Shown here: positions 9,521 to 19,708 of the stretch, in pieces
Layout of the letters: each line of letters opens with the position of its first letter
Numbering within the stretch: position 1 is the first letter of the stretch
Assembly (NCBI RefSeq): GCF_004116385.1
Contig: NZ_PEIB01000031.1
Coordinates: forward strand, 1 to 64,000
Length of the DNA stretch: 64,000 nt
Direction of reading: 5' to 3'
Origin: Veronia nyctiphanis
Lineage (GTDB): Bacteria > Pseudomonadota > Gammaproteobacteria > Enterobacterales > Vibrionaceae
Notes under the pieces: model-generated
What the model was told of the DNA's origin: nothing
The model's input: only the letters and a program-made list of their open reading frames with translations
Database searches by the model: none
Program-made: the position numbers and the translations under genes

Positions 9521-10483
9521 ATGGCTGAAACAATTATTCTGGACACGGATCCGGGTATCGACGATGCAATGGCAATCATGTATGTGTTGGCGAACAAACA
9601 TCTTAAGTTAATGGGCATTACCACAGTCTTCGGTAACGCCACAATTGAAGACACAACCCGAAATGCTCTGTTCATCAAGGATAAATTCAATGCTTCTTTT
9701 GATGTTGCATGCGGTGCCGCTGCTCCACTGATAAAGACCCCGAATGGACCGACAGTTATTGTGCATGGTGAGCATGGTCTTGGCAGTGTCGTTGCAGACG
9801 CACCAAAATCAGTCGCTGAAGAAGAAACGGCTTGGCAGTACATGGCCAAAAAAATTACTGCTAACCCGGGTGAAATCACGTTGGTGGCTGTGGGGCCTCT
9901 TACTAATCTCGCGCTGCTTGTTCAGAATGCACCCGAAGCCGTCTCACTGGTTAAGAACGTTGTGATTATGGGCGGTGCTTTTGGTGAAAACGGGCATAGA
10001 GGTAATGTTTCGCCTGTTGCGGAGGCAAATGTTCATGACGACCCTCATGCTGCAAATATTGTTTTTGCTGCAAACTGGCCAGTGGTTGTTATCGGTCTTG
10101 ATGTGACACACGAGATAGCGTGTGAAGAGCACTATATCGAAACACTTCGAGATCATGCAGGTGAAAAAGGGCGCTTTATTTATGATGTCAGTCAGTTTTA
10201 TCTTGGCTTTTACGAAACTGAGTTAAAACGAAAAGCCTGTTACTTACACGACCCCGCTGCGTTGGTTTACGTGTCTCGGCCCGAGTTATTTGAACTCAGA
10301 GAAGGACCGATTGTAGTTGTAGAAGAGGGAGGCGCTGAGGGGATGACGATCCAGAAAACAGAAAGTAGAGTCTTTTCAAATGATGCGTGGGAACAAAGAC
10401 CAAGTCAGTCTGTGGCGATCAGCGTTGATAGCGAGGCGGTTTTAAACCATTTCTCTGATACGCTAATTGGTGACCACGCCTAG
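9521..10483 (+). CDS. Inosine-uridine preferring nucleoside hydrolase family protein
   Basis: 320 residues. The N-terminal calcium-binding motif DTDPGIDDA is diagnostic for the IunH/RihA-B-C family, which cleaves the N-glycosidic bond of nucleosides to give base and ribose. Further family blocks are GPLTNLA (about residue 130), the MGGAF turn and the HDPAA segment near residue 245. I choose ATG 9521 because GAGG lies about 8 bases upstream; an in-frame ATG at 9506 is less well placed. An AEC transporter follows 134 bases downstream in the same direction and may serve the same salvage pathway, but this is only inference. Confidence 0.88.
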   Translation: MAETIILDTDPGIDDAMAIMYVLANKHLKLMGITTVFGNATIEDTTRNALFIKDKFNASFDVACGAAAPLIKTPNGPTVIVHGEHGLGSVVADAPKSVAEEETAWQYMAKKITANPGEITLVAVGPLTNLALLVQNAPEAVSLVKNVVIMGGAFGENGHRGNVSPVAEANVHDDPHAANIVFAANWPVVVIGLDVTHEIACEEHYIETLRDHAGEKGRFIYDVSQFYLGFYETELKRKACYLHDPAALVYVSRPELFELREGPIVVVEEGGAEGMTIQKTESRVFSNDAWEQRPSQSVAISVDSEAVLNHFSDTLIGDHA

Positions 10484-10616
10484 CGTCTCAACTTCGTTTT
10501 AAACCATTGCCTCTCATTCTTGTAAGATGAACGGCTGAGTTATCAATCAATCTTAGCCATTTCCTTTATTAGAGGTACGCAAATCGGCTGTTCGATATAA
10601 ATTTCTGGGTTAGAAG

Positions 10617-11552
10617 ATGTTAGTTGTTGTTTCTATTTTACCTGTTTTTCTGGTGTCACTTTTTGGTTTCCTGACCGCAAAATCAGGAAAGTTATCCCGC
10701 TCAGATATTCAGTCACTTTCTAAATTTACCTTCTCAATGGCTATTCCGGTGATGTTGTTTACTAAAATGTCGACGCTCGCCGTGCCGGATAATATTGAAT
10801 GGAGCCTATTACTCTCTTATTACCTGTCAGTATTCATTGTTTTCTCGTTAACAGCGTTTATCGCGAGGTATCTATTTAGCGATGAGTGCGAAACACAGAG
10901 TGTACTGGGCTTTTCTGCAACGTTTTCAAATGCGGTTGTTATTGGTATACCTGTTATCCACTATACGCTGGGGGATGACGCAATGCTTCCCCTGTTCATG
11001 TTGATATCAGTTCATGCGCTAACCATCTATTTACTTGGGTTTTTCTTTGCTGAACGTGGACGTTTTGACCGTAAAAAAGTGCTTCTATCGGTTGTGCGAA
11101 TTTTTAGTGAGATACTGAAAAACCCAATTACACTTGCCATCTTCAGCGGTCTTTTGGTCAATGTTTTGCCATTCTCACTGCCCGATTTGCTGAGTGCTTC
11201 GCTTTCCCTGTTCTCTGAAGCGGCGATACCTCTGACGTTGTTCGTCTTGGGCGCGTCGATCAGTCAATTTCCGTTAACATTTAGCTCAAGGGTTCCGTTG
11301 CTTCTGGTGGTGTTTAAAAACCTGATGCTACCTCTGCTGGTGTATCTATTCAGCACGTATGTATTTGGTTTGAGTGAAACATGGACGGTTACCGCAACTG
11401 TGATGGCTTCTATGCCGATTGGTGTGAATGCATATATTTTTTCTCAGCGCTATCAGAGGATTATGCCTGAAGTAGCTACATCGATTTTGTTCTCTACGGT
11501 ATTCAGTATTCTCAGTGTCCCGTTGTGTTTATGGCTGTTGACTAACCAGTAG
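10617..11552 (+). CDS. AEC (auxin efflux carrier) family transporter
   Basis: 311 residues with about ten hydrophobic membrane segments in two similar halves, typical of the AEC/BART fold. The N-terminus (LPVFLVSLFGFLTAKSGKLS) and the central ITLAIFSGLLVN segment are family-like. Bacterial members move organic acids such as malate or malonate, or unknown solutes; direction and substrate cannot be read from sequence. It follows the nucleoside hydrolase and ends just before a hairpin at 11708. Confidence 0.85.
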   Translation: MLVVVSILPVFLVSLFGFLTAKSGKLSRSDIQSLSKFTFSMAIPVMLFTKMSTLAVPDNIEWSLLLSYYLSVFIVFSLTAFIARYLFSDECETQSVLGFSATFSNAVVIGIPVIHYTLGDDAMLPLFMLISVHALTIYLLGFFFAERGRFDRKKVLLSVVRIFSEILKNPITLAIFSGLLVNVLPFSLPDLLSASLSLFSEAAIPLTLFVLGASISQFPLTFSSRVPLLLVVFKNLMLPLLVYLFSTYVFGLSETWTVTATVMASMPIGVNAYIFSQRYQRIMPEVATSILFSTVFSILSVPLCLWLLTNQ

Positions 11553-11707
11553 ATTTTGCATTCCCTGACGGATTTTTCCTAAAGTACCAAAAATTAGGAC
11601 AATACATTGATTAGAAGCTACTAAATAATAAGGAAAAATGGAGGCCGATTTAAATTTTGTCTATCAATATGGAACTATCTCCTTCTCCAGGTCACTCACC
11701 TTTAAAG

Positions 11708-11748
11708 TAAAAAGACTAAACGTACTTTTTAGCGTTTGTCTTTTTTAA
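11708..11748 (+). terminator. Rho-independent terminator after AEC transporter
   Basis: An AAAAAGAC-T-AAACG arm pairs with CGTTTGTCTTTTT around a short loop, ending in a run of six T. The A-run on the 5' side could let it also work on the minus strand. Confidence 0.65.
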
Positions 11749-11810
11749 TTCAATGCAGCCCAGTAAACACACATTACTGGTAACTGTGTCAGATGGTGAG
11801 GAGAGTTGAT

Positions 11811-12272
11811 ATGAATTTAGGGGGCTTGGGACCACAAACAATGGCCCTGGGCGGTAGCGTAAGCCCTACGGGTTTTGTAAACGCTGGAACGTCAGCGAGT
11901 CAAGGTATTGGTGGATGGCACGGCAATGTTTTTAACGGAAAAGGTTACGATTTTCTGCTTAATAACAATCAGCCAAGGCAGCCTGCACCTCAGCCGCAAC
12001 AGGCTCAGCAACAACCCCAGCAACCGCAGCAGCAGCCGATAAGGCACGTTAATTTCGCACAACGAGCGGCAACACAGCCGACCGTCATTGCGGCAGTCGC
12101 CTCAAAATCAGCAAAGCCGCAGATATCCAGTTCGACCAAGACGTTCAATGGTTCGACAGGCGGAACTGAAGGGAAATCGTCAAGCGTCAGAAGCGATACG
12201 TCTATTTTGCAGCGTGAATACAATGCTGCAACGGGCGGCGGTATCAGCCAAAGTGGTGCAGACCGCTTTTGA
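11811..12272 (+). CDS. Gln/Pro-rich protein of unknown function
   Basis: 153 residues; I do not recognise the family. The start ATG at 11811 has GAGGAGAG about 7 bases upstream. The N-terminal third is Gly/Ser-rich (MNLGGLGPQTMALGGS), followed by a low-complexity Gln/Pro tract at about residues 52-75, then a Ser/Thr/Lys-rich tail. There is no signal peptide, membrane segment or Cys. A strong ribosome site upstream and a clean terminator downstream support a real, separately transcribed gene. Composition suggests an intrinsically disordered protein. Confidence 0.65.
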   Translation: MNLGGLGPQTMALGGSVSPTGFVNAGTSASQGIGGWHGNVFNGKGYDFLLNNNQPRQPAPQPQQAQQQPQQPQQQPIRHVNFAQRAATQPTVIAAVASKSAKPQISSSTKTFNGSTGGTEGKSSSVRSDTSILQREYNAATGGGISQSGADRF

Positions 12273-12289
12273 ACCTAGTTTTCATTTAG

Positions 12290-12327
12290 AAAAGCGCTTA
12301 TCAAGATAGCTTATAAGCGCTTTTTTT
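12290..12327 (+). terminator. Rho-independent terminator
   Basis: AAAGCGCTTA and TAAGCGCTTT form the stem, followed by seven T. It lies 20 bases after the Gln/Pro-rich gene and between convergent genes, so it may act on both strands. Confidence 0.8.
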
Positions 12328-12369
12328 GCCTCTTAAAAACCATTAACGGATGAGATGGGAAATCAACGA

Positions 12370-13677
12370 TCATATAATCGACAGCGGTGTATCTCTGAAG
12401 TTGATGAGGTTCGGGAAAATGTCCTGAATGATGGTGCTGCTCACACCCAGCCAACTACAGAGGTCCGCGTTTACTTGATCCGATGCAATACCGGGAATTA
12501 TCCTGCCGTTTTTGTAGTCACTCTCACTGCCTTGAGAGAGATCTGGCCATCGACCAAATGCTTTTCCCCCCTTGACCGCGCCGCCCAATATAAACTGATG
12601 TCCACCCCAACCGTGGTCTGTGCCAGTCTCGTTAGCCTGAGCTCGTCGGCCAAAATCCGACATCGTCAGGGTGATGACTTGATCTGAGATGCCGAGTTTA
12701 ACAAGTGACTCTTGGAAACTGGCTAACGCTTCGCTGACCTGCTTAAGCAGTATGGGATGCTTTTCTCGCTGGTCATGATGGGTATCAAATCCCCCCATGC
12801 CCACAAAAAATACCTGTCTGGGTTGTTTGAGAGAGTGGCGTGCATCAATCAGCCTTTCTACCATGGCTAATTGGCCACCCAAATCGCTCTGTGGGTAGTT
12901 GCCTTTCACTGTGTGTTTCTGGAGAATTTCCCTGAGGCTTTCGTTCTCCAATACACTGTCACGCATTTTTCTCGCATAGTTTTCCGAATACAGATTACTG
13001 TAACCCGCATCAGAAAAGTGTTCGAAGTAGCCATCTCGAAGTGCTGACTGGTGCCATGCTTCATATTCACCGACACCGCTCTTACTGACGATGGTCTGAG
13101 GCAGGCGATCTCCTCGGGTTAGAAGCGAATCACCTTTGACGGAAAATAGCGGTGATAGATCACTTGTAGGATTAAGTGAATCCATGACTCGACCCGCCCA
13201 GCCAAGGGAGAGCCCAAGGTTACTTGCGCCTGTTTGCCACATTGCCTGCTGGGTGTTGTGTGCCATCAAAAAGTCAGGAAGTGTCACGCGTTTGGCTTTG
13301 ATGTCTGATGCCTTGGTAGGTTCGATAAGCTGGCCGCTATTAATGATGGCTGAAGCTTCTCCGCGCTTGAAGAAAGGCACAAGCTTTTCCATTGCCTTGT
13401 GAATACCAAGTGGCTCACCGTTCTCTGTTCGAAGGCCTGTATCTATCACATCATTTCTACTCAAGGCCAACGAGGGACGAACCTTTTTATAGGTCTCATA
13501 CCCTGCCTGTGAGAGAGGAATCAAAGTGTTATAAGCATCGTTGCCGCCAAAAAGAAAGACGATAACTAATGCTTTGTGATCCTGCGGCTCAGAGGCTATG
13601 CTGATTGACGGCGTGACGCTCGATGCTGCGGTCAATGCTGCTGATGTTTTCAGGAATTGTCTTCTGCTTGTCTTCAT
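12370..13677 (-). CDS. DUF1501 domain-containing protein with Tat signal
   Basis: 435 residues. The N-terminus MKTSRRQFLKTSAALTAA is a twin-arginine export signal. The body matches the DUF1501 family (blocks LFGGNDAYNTLIPL, MGGFDTHHDQ, TMSDFGRRAQAN, DHGWGGHQFILGG), which is related to alkaline phosphatase/sulfatase folds and has no well established activity. The gene overlaps the stop codon of the upstream DUF1800 gene by four bases (ATGA-type coupling). DUF1800-DUF1501 pairs are common in marine bacteria and probably act together in the periplasm. Confidence 0.88.
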   Translation of the reverse strand: MKTSRRQFLKTSAALTAASSVTPSISIASEPQDHKALVIVFLFGGNDAYNTLIPLSQAGYETYKKVRPSLALSRNDVIDTGLRTENGEPLGIHKAMEKLVPFFKRGEASAIINSGQLIEPTKASDIKAKRVTLPDFLMAHNTQQAMWQTGASNLGLSLGWAGRVMDSLNPTSDLSPLFSVKGDSLLTRGDRLPQTIVSKSGVGEYEAWHQSALRDGYFEHFSDAGYSNLYSENYARKMRDSVLENESLREILQKHTVKGNYPQSDLGGQLAMVERLIDARHSLKQPRQVFFVGMGGFDTHHDQREKHPILLKQVSEALASFQESLVKLGISDQVITLTMSDFGRRAQANETGTDHGWGGHQFILGGAVKGGKAFGRWPDLSQGSESDYKNGRIIPGIASDQVNADLCSWLGVSSTIIQDIFPNLINFRDTPLSII

Positions 13678-15205
13678 ACGATAGCCTCCTCAGCAAAAAA
13701 CTCTGGGGATGTCAGAGCCACATATAGGGTGCCGCGAACTCTGCTTAGCGCGGGCTTTCTATTAAGGGAGTTGTCTAAGAGCTTTATCAGTCGTTGTCGA
13801 AGCGCATCGGACATTGTCTGACCAAAAAATCGCTCGTCCACCAGTGCAACCAAATCTGTCGACGTCTTCTGCGCTTTAAGAAAATCAGAAGCATCGTAAG
13901 CCCACAATTTCTTCCTGCCCCCGCCAGTCGCTCCACTCATTTGCCAGATAAGGTTTTGGATTTGCAACAAATAATTTGAGGTCGTTAGTTTGAATTCGGG
14001 TGCGGTGAGTCCTATGTCTGAAATCTCGCCCTGTGGTGCAAAATCAGGTGTGTAGAAATTAAACACAGACGGTGCAGCTAAGGGAGCTTGGCCTAGCTTT
14101 TTTGCGGTGCTGATGTCTCGCCAGACTTTTCTTTGCGAGCGCATGCCCAATGCCCGGGCTTGATTGGCAATGGCAATGATCGGCTCTTTTAACTTACCAA
14201 AGTGGCGATGCCTTGCTGCTTCGTCGTTGCCGGCGCAACGCCGTTCACTGCATCTGGATCGGTGAGAATGGCGAACAGCGTTGCTTTGAGATCACCTCTT
14301 ACACCTTTACCGTTATTTTTAAATACCGTGGCGACACGCTGGATAAACTCAGGTCTAGGGTTACTGGCCACGAAGCGTTTTATCAGAAGGTTAGCGATAA
14401 ATGGTGGCGTATTTGGATGATTGAACAGCAAGTCCACGGCTTGTGACAGGTCTTGTTCAGCGGATTGTTTGGGTTTGAAAATTGCCCCCAATACTGTCTT
14501 TTCCCCTTTATCGTGGTGTCTGCTCTTCGAGACCATGGGAGAGGTGCTGCTTCCGCCACTCCAACCCGTGAGAACTCGCGACAACTCTTCGACATCTTCC
14601 TGTGTGTAGGCAGGGATCTTTCGGCCTGATTGATCCAATTTTGGTGTGCCGTCATCATTCAACAGCCATAAACCCAGCGTGAAAAGCTGCATACATTCGC
14701 GGGCATAGTTTTCGTCTGGGAAGGTATTCTTTTTGATGTTGGCTTTCCGACTGCCGCGCAATGTCAGGAAACGACCCATGGCAATATGTAGCGTCACGTC
14801 GTAAAAAAGATCCCGGAAGTTCTCTAGGGCATGTTTTACGAGTAAATCGTAGTAACTCGCCAAGAGTTGATGGTTACTGGCTCCGTTCTCAGAGACGACG
14901 AAAATCTGGCTCAGAGCAAAGGCCATTCTTTGTCTGACCTGATCTTCACCTTCCAGACTGTTTCTCCACCAAGCGCCAAGTCTTGCTGTGCCTCTCACTC
15001 TGTTCTTTTTTTCAAAGTCCGGTGTGAACTCAATGGATAAGGGGAGGTGTAGACTTGGCTTGACCTTACTTTGGTTCTCATACCACTGCCTGAAGCCGAT
15101 GACTTTCACTGCTTCTAGGTCTTTCTTGTTTGCCCCAAAGGTTGCCTGACACAGAAGTCTGTGAATCCGTTTGGGTGAGTTGTCGATGTCACTCATTACT
15201 GCCAT
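13674..15205 (-). CDS. DUF1800 domain-containing protein (one frameshift)
   Basis: As read, two pieces: 15205-14189 (338 residues, HRLLCQATFGANKKDLE at the start) and an open frame ending at 13674. One base added near 14248 converts DPDAV to the family-typical DPDAR and continues through HFGKLKEPI, a conserved DUF1800 block, giving about 510 residues, normal for the family. The start ATG at 15205 has GGGG five bases upstream. The stop overlaps the DUF1501 start. Function is unknown; partner of the DUF1501 protein. No clear signal peptide is visible, so export may depend on the partner. Confidence 0.82.
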
Positions 15206-15478
15206 TCTTACCCCGTTTGCATAGTCGGTGGTGAAAATACGTGGTATCTGCTCCTAAACAGGGACTAACAATAAAGAGCTTTTGGTCGACGTGGAAAGTC
15301 TCTTTACGCATATTTACACCTATTTATGAACGCTTACTCGCGATTTAATGCTTATTTTCCTTCAGTGTGATGCTGAGACTCTGAGTGATGAACAAATATT
15401 GAGTCATCACAAATGCTTGATAGCAGGTATTATTATTGGTATCTGCACAATTATTTACTGAGCCTGCTGGTAGTCTAA

Positions 15479-15955
15479 ATGGACGAAGAATCAGATAATC
15501 AACATCAGCATCACTATGTAGGTTTTTTCCCACGTGTGGTTGCATCGCTCATCGACGGTGTGTTGATGGCGATTGTGACGGTACCGATCCTTTACTCGGT
15601 CTATGGAGAACAATACCTGCATTCTGAAAAAATTTTTCTGGGGAGTACGGATATGTTCGTGAGGGTTGTTCTACCTTTTATCGTCACGATCCTCTTTTGG
15701 TCTTACCGCGCGGCAACTCCTGGAAAAATGGTGCTTTCGGCCAAAATCGTTGATGCACAAACGGGGCTAAGGCCGACAACAACACAATATGTTGTTCGAT
15801 ATTTGGGTTACATTATCGCGTCGGTGCCGTTTGGGCTGGGATTATTCTGGATAGCTATTGATCAACGTAAGCAAGGCTGGCACGACAAATTAGCTGGCAC
15901 GCTGGTGATTTATTCCAATAAAAATAAAGACAACTTATCGATTTTTGAGGGGTGA
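15479..15955 (+). CDS. RDD family membrane protein
   Basis: 158 residues with three to four membrane helices. The first helix carries the RDD signature as ASLIDGVLM (Arg at 20, Asp at 25), and the second half has the typical SYRAATPGKM and RQQGWHDKLAGT-like motif (here QRKQGWHDKLAGTLVI). RDD proteins are widespread; some act in ion transport or peptide-linked export, but the function here is unknown. It is followed within 10 bases by the MAPEG gene, suggesting co-transcription. The ribosome site is weak. Confidence 0.85.
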   Translation: MDEESDNQHQHHYVGFFPRVVASLIDGVLMAIVTVPILYSVYGEQYLHSEKIFLGSTDMFVRVVLPFIVTILFWSYRAATPGKMVLSAKIVDAQTGLRPTTTQYVVRYLGYIIASVPFGLGLFWIAIDQRKQGWHDKLAGTLVIYSNKNKDNLSIFEG

Positions 15956-15962
15956 TGAGTAG

Positions 15963-16411
15963 TGTTGCAAGAGTTACTGACAACGACATTATGGCTTCAG
16001 GTATTAGCGATGATTTCACTGACCTTTGTCGTATGGGTTTACATGTATATCCGCCGTTTGTCCTACATTATGACGCATCATGTTGACTACGCGAAATTGG
16101 GGAAATCTTCTGCGCTGGTTGAACTAATGCCTGAAGAGGTTTCATATCCTTCAGATAATCTTAAAAACCTCTTTGAGTTGCCTGTGCTTTTCTACGTGAT
16201 AAGCGTAATGGCGATTCAGTCGGGTTTGGTTGATGAGGTACTTTCAATAGCGGCGTGGGCGTATGTCTGTCTTAGGGGAATACATAGTTTGATCCACTGT
16301 ACTGTTAATAATGTACATCTGAGATTTACGTTCTACATTTTTTCTAGCTTGGTGTTATGGTTCATGGTTGTTCATGTTGCTGTGGTGATGTTGTCAGCGC
16401 CCTTACTTTGA
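15963..16411 (+). CDS. MAPEG family membrane protein
   Basis: About 149 residues with four hydrophobic helices, matching the MAPEG family (eicosanoid/glutathione metabolism; bacterial members are mostly uncharacterised or glutathione transferases). The motif RGIHSLIHCTVNNVHLRF in the third helix region corresponds to the family's RxxHxxxH..N.. block. The start is GTG at about 15962 or the following TTG, right after the RDD stop, so translation is probably coupled. A hairpin terminator follows at 16439. Confidence 0.83.
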
Positions 16412-16438
16412 TGAGTCGTTTCCACCACCAAGATAAAA

Positions 16439-16464
16439 AAAGAAGTCCAACTGGGCTTCTTTTC
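16439..16464 (+). terminator. Rho-independent terminator after MAPEG gene
   Basis: AAGAAGTCC pairs with GGGCTTCTT around AACT, followed by four T. Located about 30 bases after the MAPEG stop codon. Confidence 0.7.
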
Positions 16465-16478
16465 ATTATCAGTTTTAA

Positions 16479-16499
16479 ACCACCTCCTATGGAGGTGGT
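16479..16499 (-). terminator. Perfect hairpin downstream of metY-like gene
   Basis: ACCACCTCC and GGAGGTGGT flank a TAT loop; on the minus strand it is followed by TTTAAAAC. It lies 24 bases beyond the stop of the sulfhydrylase gene and fits a terminator for it. Confidence 0.6.
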
Positions 16500-16522
16500 G
16501 ACCGTTGAGCTAAATAAACGCC

Positions 16523-17791
16523 TTAAGCGTTCAGTGCTTGCTCGATATCAGCAATAATGTCATCAATGTGCTCAATACCCACCGATATCCGAATCATCTC
16601 TGGTGTGACACCTGCTTGAGCTTGTTCTTCTGGTGTTAACTGGCGGTGTGTAGTTGATGCTGGGTGACATGCCAGTGATTTCGCATCCCCAATGTTTACC
16701 AGTCGTTTGATCATTTGAAGGGCATCAAAGAAGCGAACGCCTGCGTCGTAGCCGTCTTTAAGACCAAACGAAAGAATGGCAGAGGGTTTACCGCCCATGT
16801 ACTTCTCTGCCAGAGGGTAGTACTCAGACGATTCAAGACCTGCATAGCTTACCCAACTAACCTTGTCGTTAGATTCGAGATACTGGGCCACTTTAACTGC
16901 ATTTTCGACATGTCTTTCCATACGAAGTGGAAGAGTTTCAAGACCTTGCATTAACATGAAAGCATTCATGGGTGAGAGCGCTGCACCAGTGTTACGCAGC
17001 GGCACAGTGCGCGCGCGTCCAATAAAGGCAGCTGGACCAAACGCTTCTGTGTAAACAACGCCGTGATAAGAAGGCTCTGGCTGATTAAGGACTGGGAAGC
17101 GTTCTTTATGCTGATCCCAAGGGAATGTGCCCGAATCAACAATCACACCCCCCAGGGTGGTACCGTGGCCACCGATATACTTGGTCAACGAGTGAACCAC
17201 GATATCTGCACCGTGTTGGATTGGCTTACATAACACTGGTGTCGCAACGGTATTATCAACGATGACAGGAACGCCTTGTGCGTGGGCAAGGTCAGCGATT
17301 CCGGCGATATCGACAATGTTACCTGCTGGGTTACCGATGCTTTCGCAATACACGGCTTTGGTATTCTCATCGATCAGCTCGGCGAGGCTTTCAGGGCTGT
17401 CATCTTTTGCAAATCTTACTTCGATGCCCTGATTAGGCAGCATGTGGGCAAACAGCGTATAAGTACCGCCATAGAGTTGCGGTGTAGAGACGATATTGTC
17501 ACCAGCTTGAGCGAGAGTAAGGATGGCATAATTGATCGCAGCACTACCGGCACTAACGACTAACGATGCGATACCACCCTCTAACGCAGCCATCCGTTGT
17601 TCTAACACATCATTGGTTGGGTTCATGATGCGTGTATAGATATTGCCGGGAACTTCGAGGTTAAATAAATCCGCACCATGCTGAGCATTGTCGAATTCAT
17701 AAGCTACGGTTTGATAAATTGGCGTGGCAACACTTTTGGTTGTTGGATCCGTGGTATATCCGTGATGTATCGCAAGTGTTTCGTCTTTCAT
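16523..17791 (-). CDS. metY: O-acetylhomoserine aminocarboxypropyltransferase / cysteine synthase (MetY-like)
   Basis: 422 residues, a Cys/Met-metabolism PLP enzyme that combines O-acetylhomoserine with sulfide or methanethiol. Family blocks include TRIMNPTNDVLE (about 53-64), SAGSAAI (80-86), QLYGGTYTLF (105-114), DNTVATP (179-185) and the PLP lysine Lys204 in HSLTKYIGGHG. Length and the long insertion GVIVDSGTFPW fit MetY rather than the shorter MetB/MetC. It is transcribed alone and convergent with the MAPEG gene. I see no convincing MetJ operator upstream. Confidence 0.9.
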   Translation of the reverse strand: MKDETLAIHHGYTTDPTTKSVATPIYQTVAYEFDNAQHGADLFNLEVPGNIYTRIMNPTNDVLEQRMAALEGGIASLVVSAGSAAINYAILTLAQAGDNIVSTPQLYGGTYTLFAHMLPNQGIEVRFAKDDSPESLAELIDENTKAVYCESIGNPAGNIVDIAGIADLAHAQGVPVIVDNTVATPVLCKPIQHGADIVVHSLTKYIGGHGTTLGGVIVDSGTFPWDQHKERFPVLNQPEPSYHGVVYTEAFGPAAFIGRARTVPLRNTGAALSPMNAFMLMQGLETLPLRMERHVENAVKVAQYLESNDKVSWVSYAGLESSEYYPLAEKYMGGKPSAILSFGLKDGYDAGVRFFDALQMIKRLVNIGDAKSLACHPASTTHRQLTPEEQAQAGVTPEMIRISVGIEHIDDIIADIEQALNA

Positions 17792-18761
17792 AGATTGTTT
17801 CCATCCCTAGTGATTATTTTCAACAAACGCGTTCGAACCATGAGCACTTGTTATATTGCCCCTTCTTAAATGGACCATTATGTCTCTCGTCGTCGTCCAC
17901 AAGGCTGGTTTACTATGGCAGATAACAGATACGAGCAACGCGTCAAAGCTCAAAGTTTGTGCACCAGATTGTGGCAGAGTTAACAACTGTTGTACGTAGC
18001 AAGAATGAGTGCAGCGCATGAAATTCTGTCATTTCGATCGTCTTTGTCAAAGTCGCCAGACACTTCGCGTTGTGGTGACTAACTAATTGGTATCCCACAA
18101 TAAAAGTCAGTGTAAGAATTAATCGCGGCATCAGTGAGATTTTCGTGAGCACGAATAATTCGGTACTCAAACCTCACGATATAGTCGGCAGATTTATGCT
18201 CTTGCCTGATGATAATGGGGACGTGATTTTCCTTCAGATCAGCTTTTCAGCCTATCGGCCGACTAAAAAGCATCAGTTAAAAATAGCTAATGAGCAAATA
18301 TGATCGTGAGACGGGTATTTCTATTTAGGCCCGAATCTGTCGGCTCCAAGTGAAAATTATTGCGCGAGGAAAATGCTCTGGTGAAGCTACTGGATGAGGC
18401 AAACCGCAGGCTCATCTACACGCAGGCACATATTGATCAGATAGCCTGTTGTATTGGCTTTGAAGGCCCAGCATATTTCTCAACGACTTTAAGCAAAACA
18501 CAGGCATAAAACCTCAAGCGTCACGTATTGGGTAAACCTCACGAATCTATATATTCGAGATACGATTAAACAATAAGAAAAAACATGTTGAATCATAGTA
18601 AAAAAATTACTGTAAGTTGTTATGTTTTCCCATGTTAGGAAAGCAATCTTTCAAATACGATGTAAATGTCTCTGATTGGTAAGTGCCACAACATTGAAGT
18701 GTATATTAATTATTTAAAATTAAGAGATAAATACTAATTTACTTAAGTTGAAATTCTACTT
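17792..18761. other. Long intergenic region containing an AraC remnant
   Basis: Nearly 1 kb with no intact gene. Apart from the AraC C-terminal relic (18340-18537) I find no supported coding sequence. From about 18540 rightward the DNA becomes distinctly AT-rich, marking the left edge of the block 18.6-22.2 kb. Confidence 0.55.
18340..18537 (+). pseudogene. AraC-family regulator C-terminal fragment
   Basis: The frame LREENALVKLLDEANRRL leads to HIDQIACCIGFEGPAYFS and then, after a one-base shift at about 18481, to NDFKQNTGIKPQASRIG and a stop. This is the second helix-turn-helix of an AraC/XylS regulator (usual consensus: IAxxLGFxxxxYFSRxFKxxxGxxPxxxR). A stop lies immediately upstream (18351) in another frame and no sensor domain or first HTH is recognisable, so this is a relic rather than a working gene. 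Confidence 0.6.
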
Positions 18762-19708
18762 ATGAAGATAGCTTTAATTGGAATAGGAGATATTGCTCGT
18801 AAAGCATATTTACCTATATTGTCGCGCACTCCTGAAATGGAGTTAATTCTATGCGGAAGAAAAGAAGAGCTTGTCAAGTTAGTAGCGGAAGAATTCAAGA
18901 TAAACCAGATTGTTATTGATTATAAAAAACTTAAAGATATGAACATAGATGCTGTAATGATTCATACAACAAGTCAATCGCATTTTGAAATCGCACACTA
19001 TTTCCTAAACATTGGCATAGCAGTATTTGTTGATAAACCAGCTGCAATGTTATATTCAGAATATGAAAATTTACATAATATTGCGGAGAAAAAGTCTACG
19101 CCTTTATTCATTGGTTTTAATCGTCGGTATAGTCCCCTGTGGAGTAAGTACCTTAATAGTGAAAGGATTCAAGATTTTCAATGGAAAAAAATAGATACAA
19201 ACATCCTTCGTCACCAAGAGATTTTATCTTTAATGATATGATACATGTAGTAGATTCACTAAATATATTAGGTGACACATCACCTGACTCTATACATGTA
19301 AATTACCTGTCAAATATGGGGATGCTATCGAAAGTTAATATCTCATGGGAAAGCAGATACTGCTTGTTTAGTGGGAGTATGAATAGAGAATATGGTAAAA
19401 CGATTGAAACCTTAGAGTTTTCAACTGCAAATAAAACTTATCAGTTCAGTGACTTTTTTAATGGCGTGGTCCATGAAAATGAAAGTTCAAGTATGCTTAA
19501 TTTGCCTGAGTGGTCCGATATTTTATACGCAAAAGGATTTTATGCAATGATTGAAGAATGGATAAGATCTATCAAAGTAGGCAAAGTTGATTCTAAGATA
19601 AAAAACAGAGATTTGAATACACATTATGTTTGTGAATATTTAGTTAAAAAAGTAAGAAAAATGAAAAAAAAACAAAAACGCAAAACTCATCAAGTAATAT
19701 CGTTATAG
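18762..19708 (+). CDS. Gfo/Idh/MocA family oxidoreductase (one frameshift)
   Basis: AT-rich gene. The first piece (18762-19241) has the Rossmann motif ALIGIGDIARKAYLPIL and VDKPAA (the family's E/D-K-P signature). The second piece continues the family with PSSPRDFIFNDMIHVVDSL. The pieces join if the A7 run at 19185-19191 is read as A8 (WKKNRYKH), giving about 315 residues, normal for the family. Binds NAD(P); the substrate is unknown. It leads directly into the MATE gene with no spacer and probably belongs to the same transcript. Base composition unlike the flanking genes suggests horizontal transfer. Confidence 0.78.
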
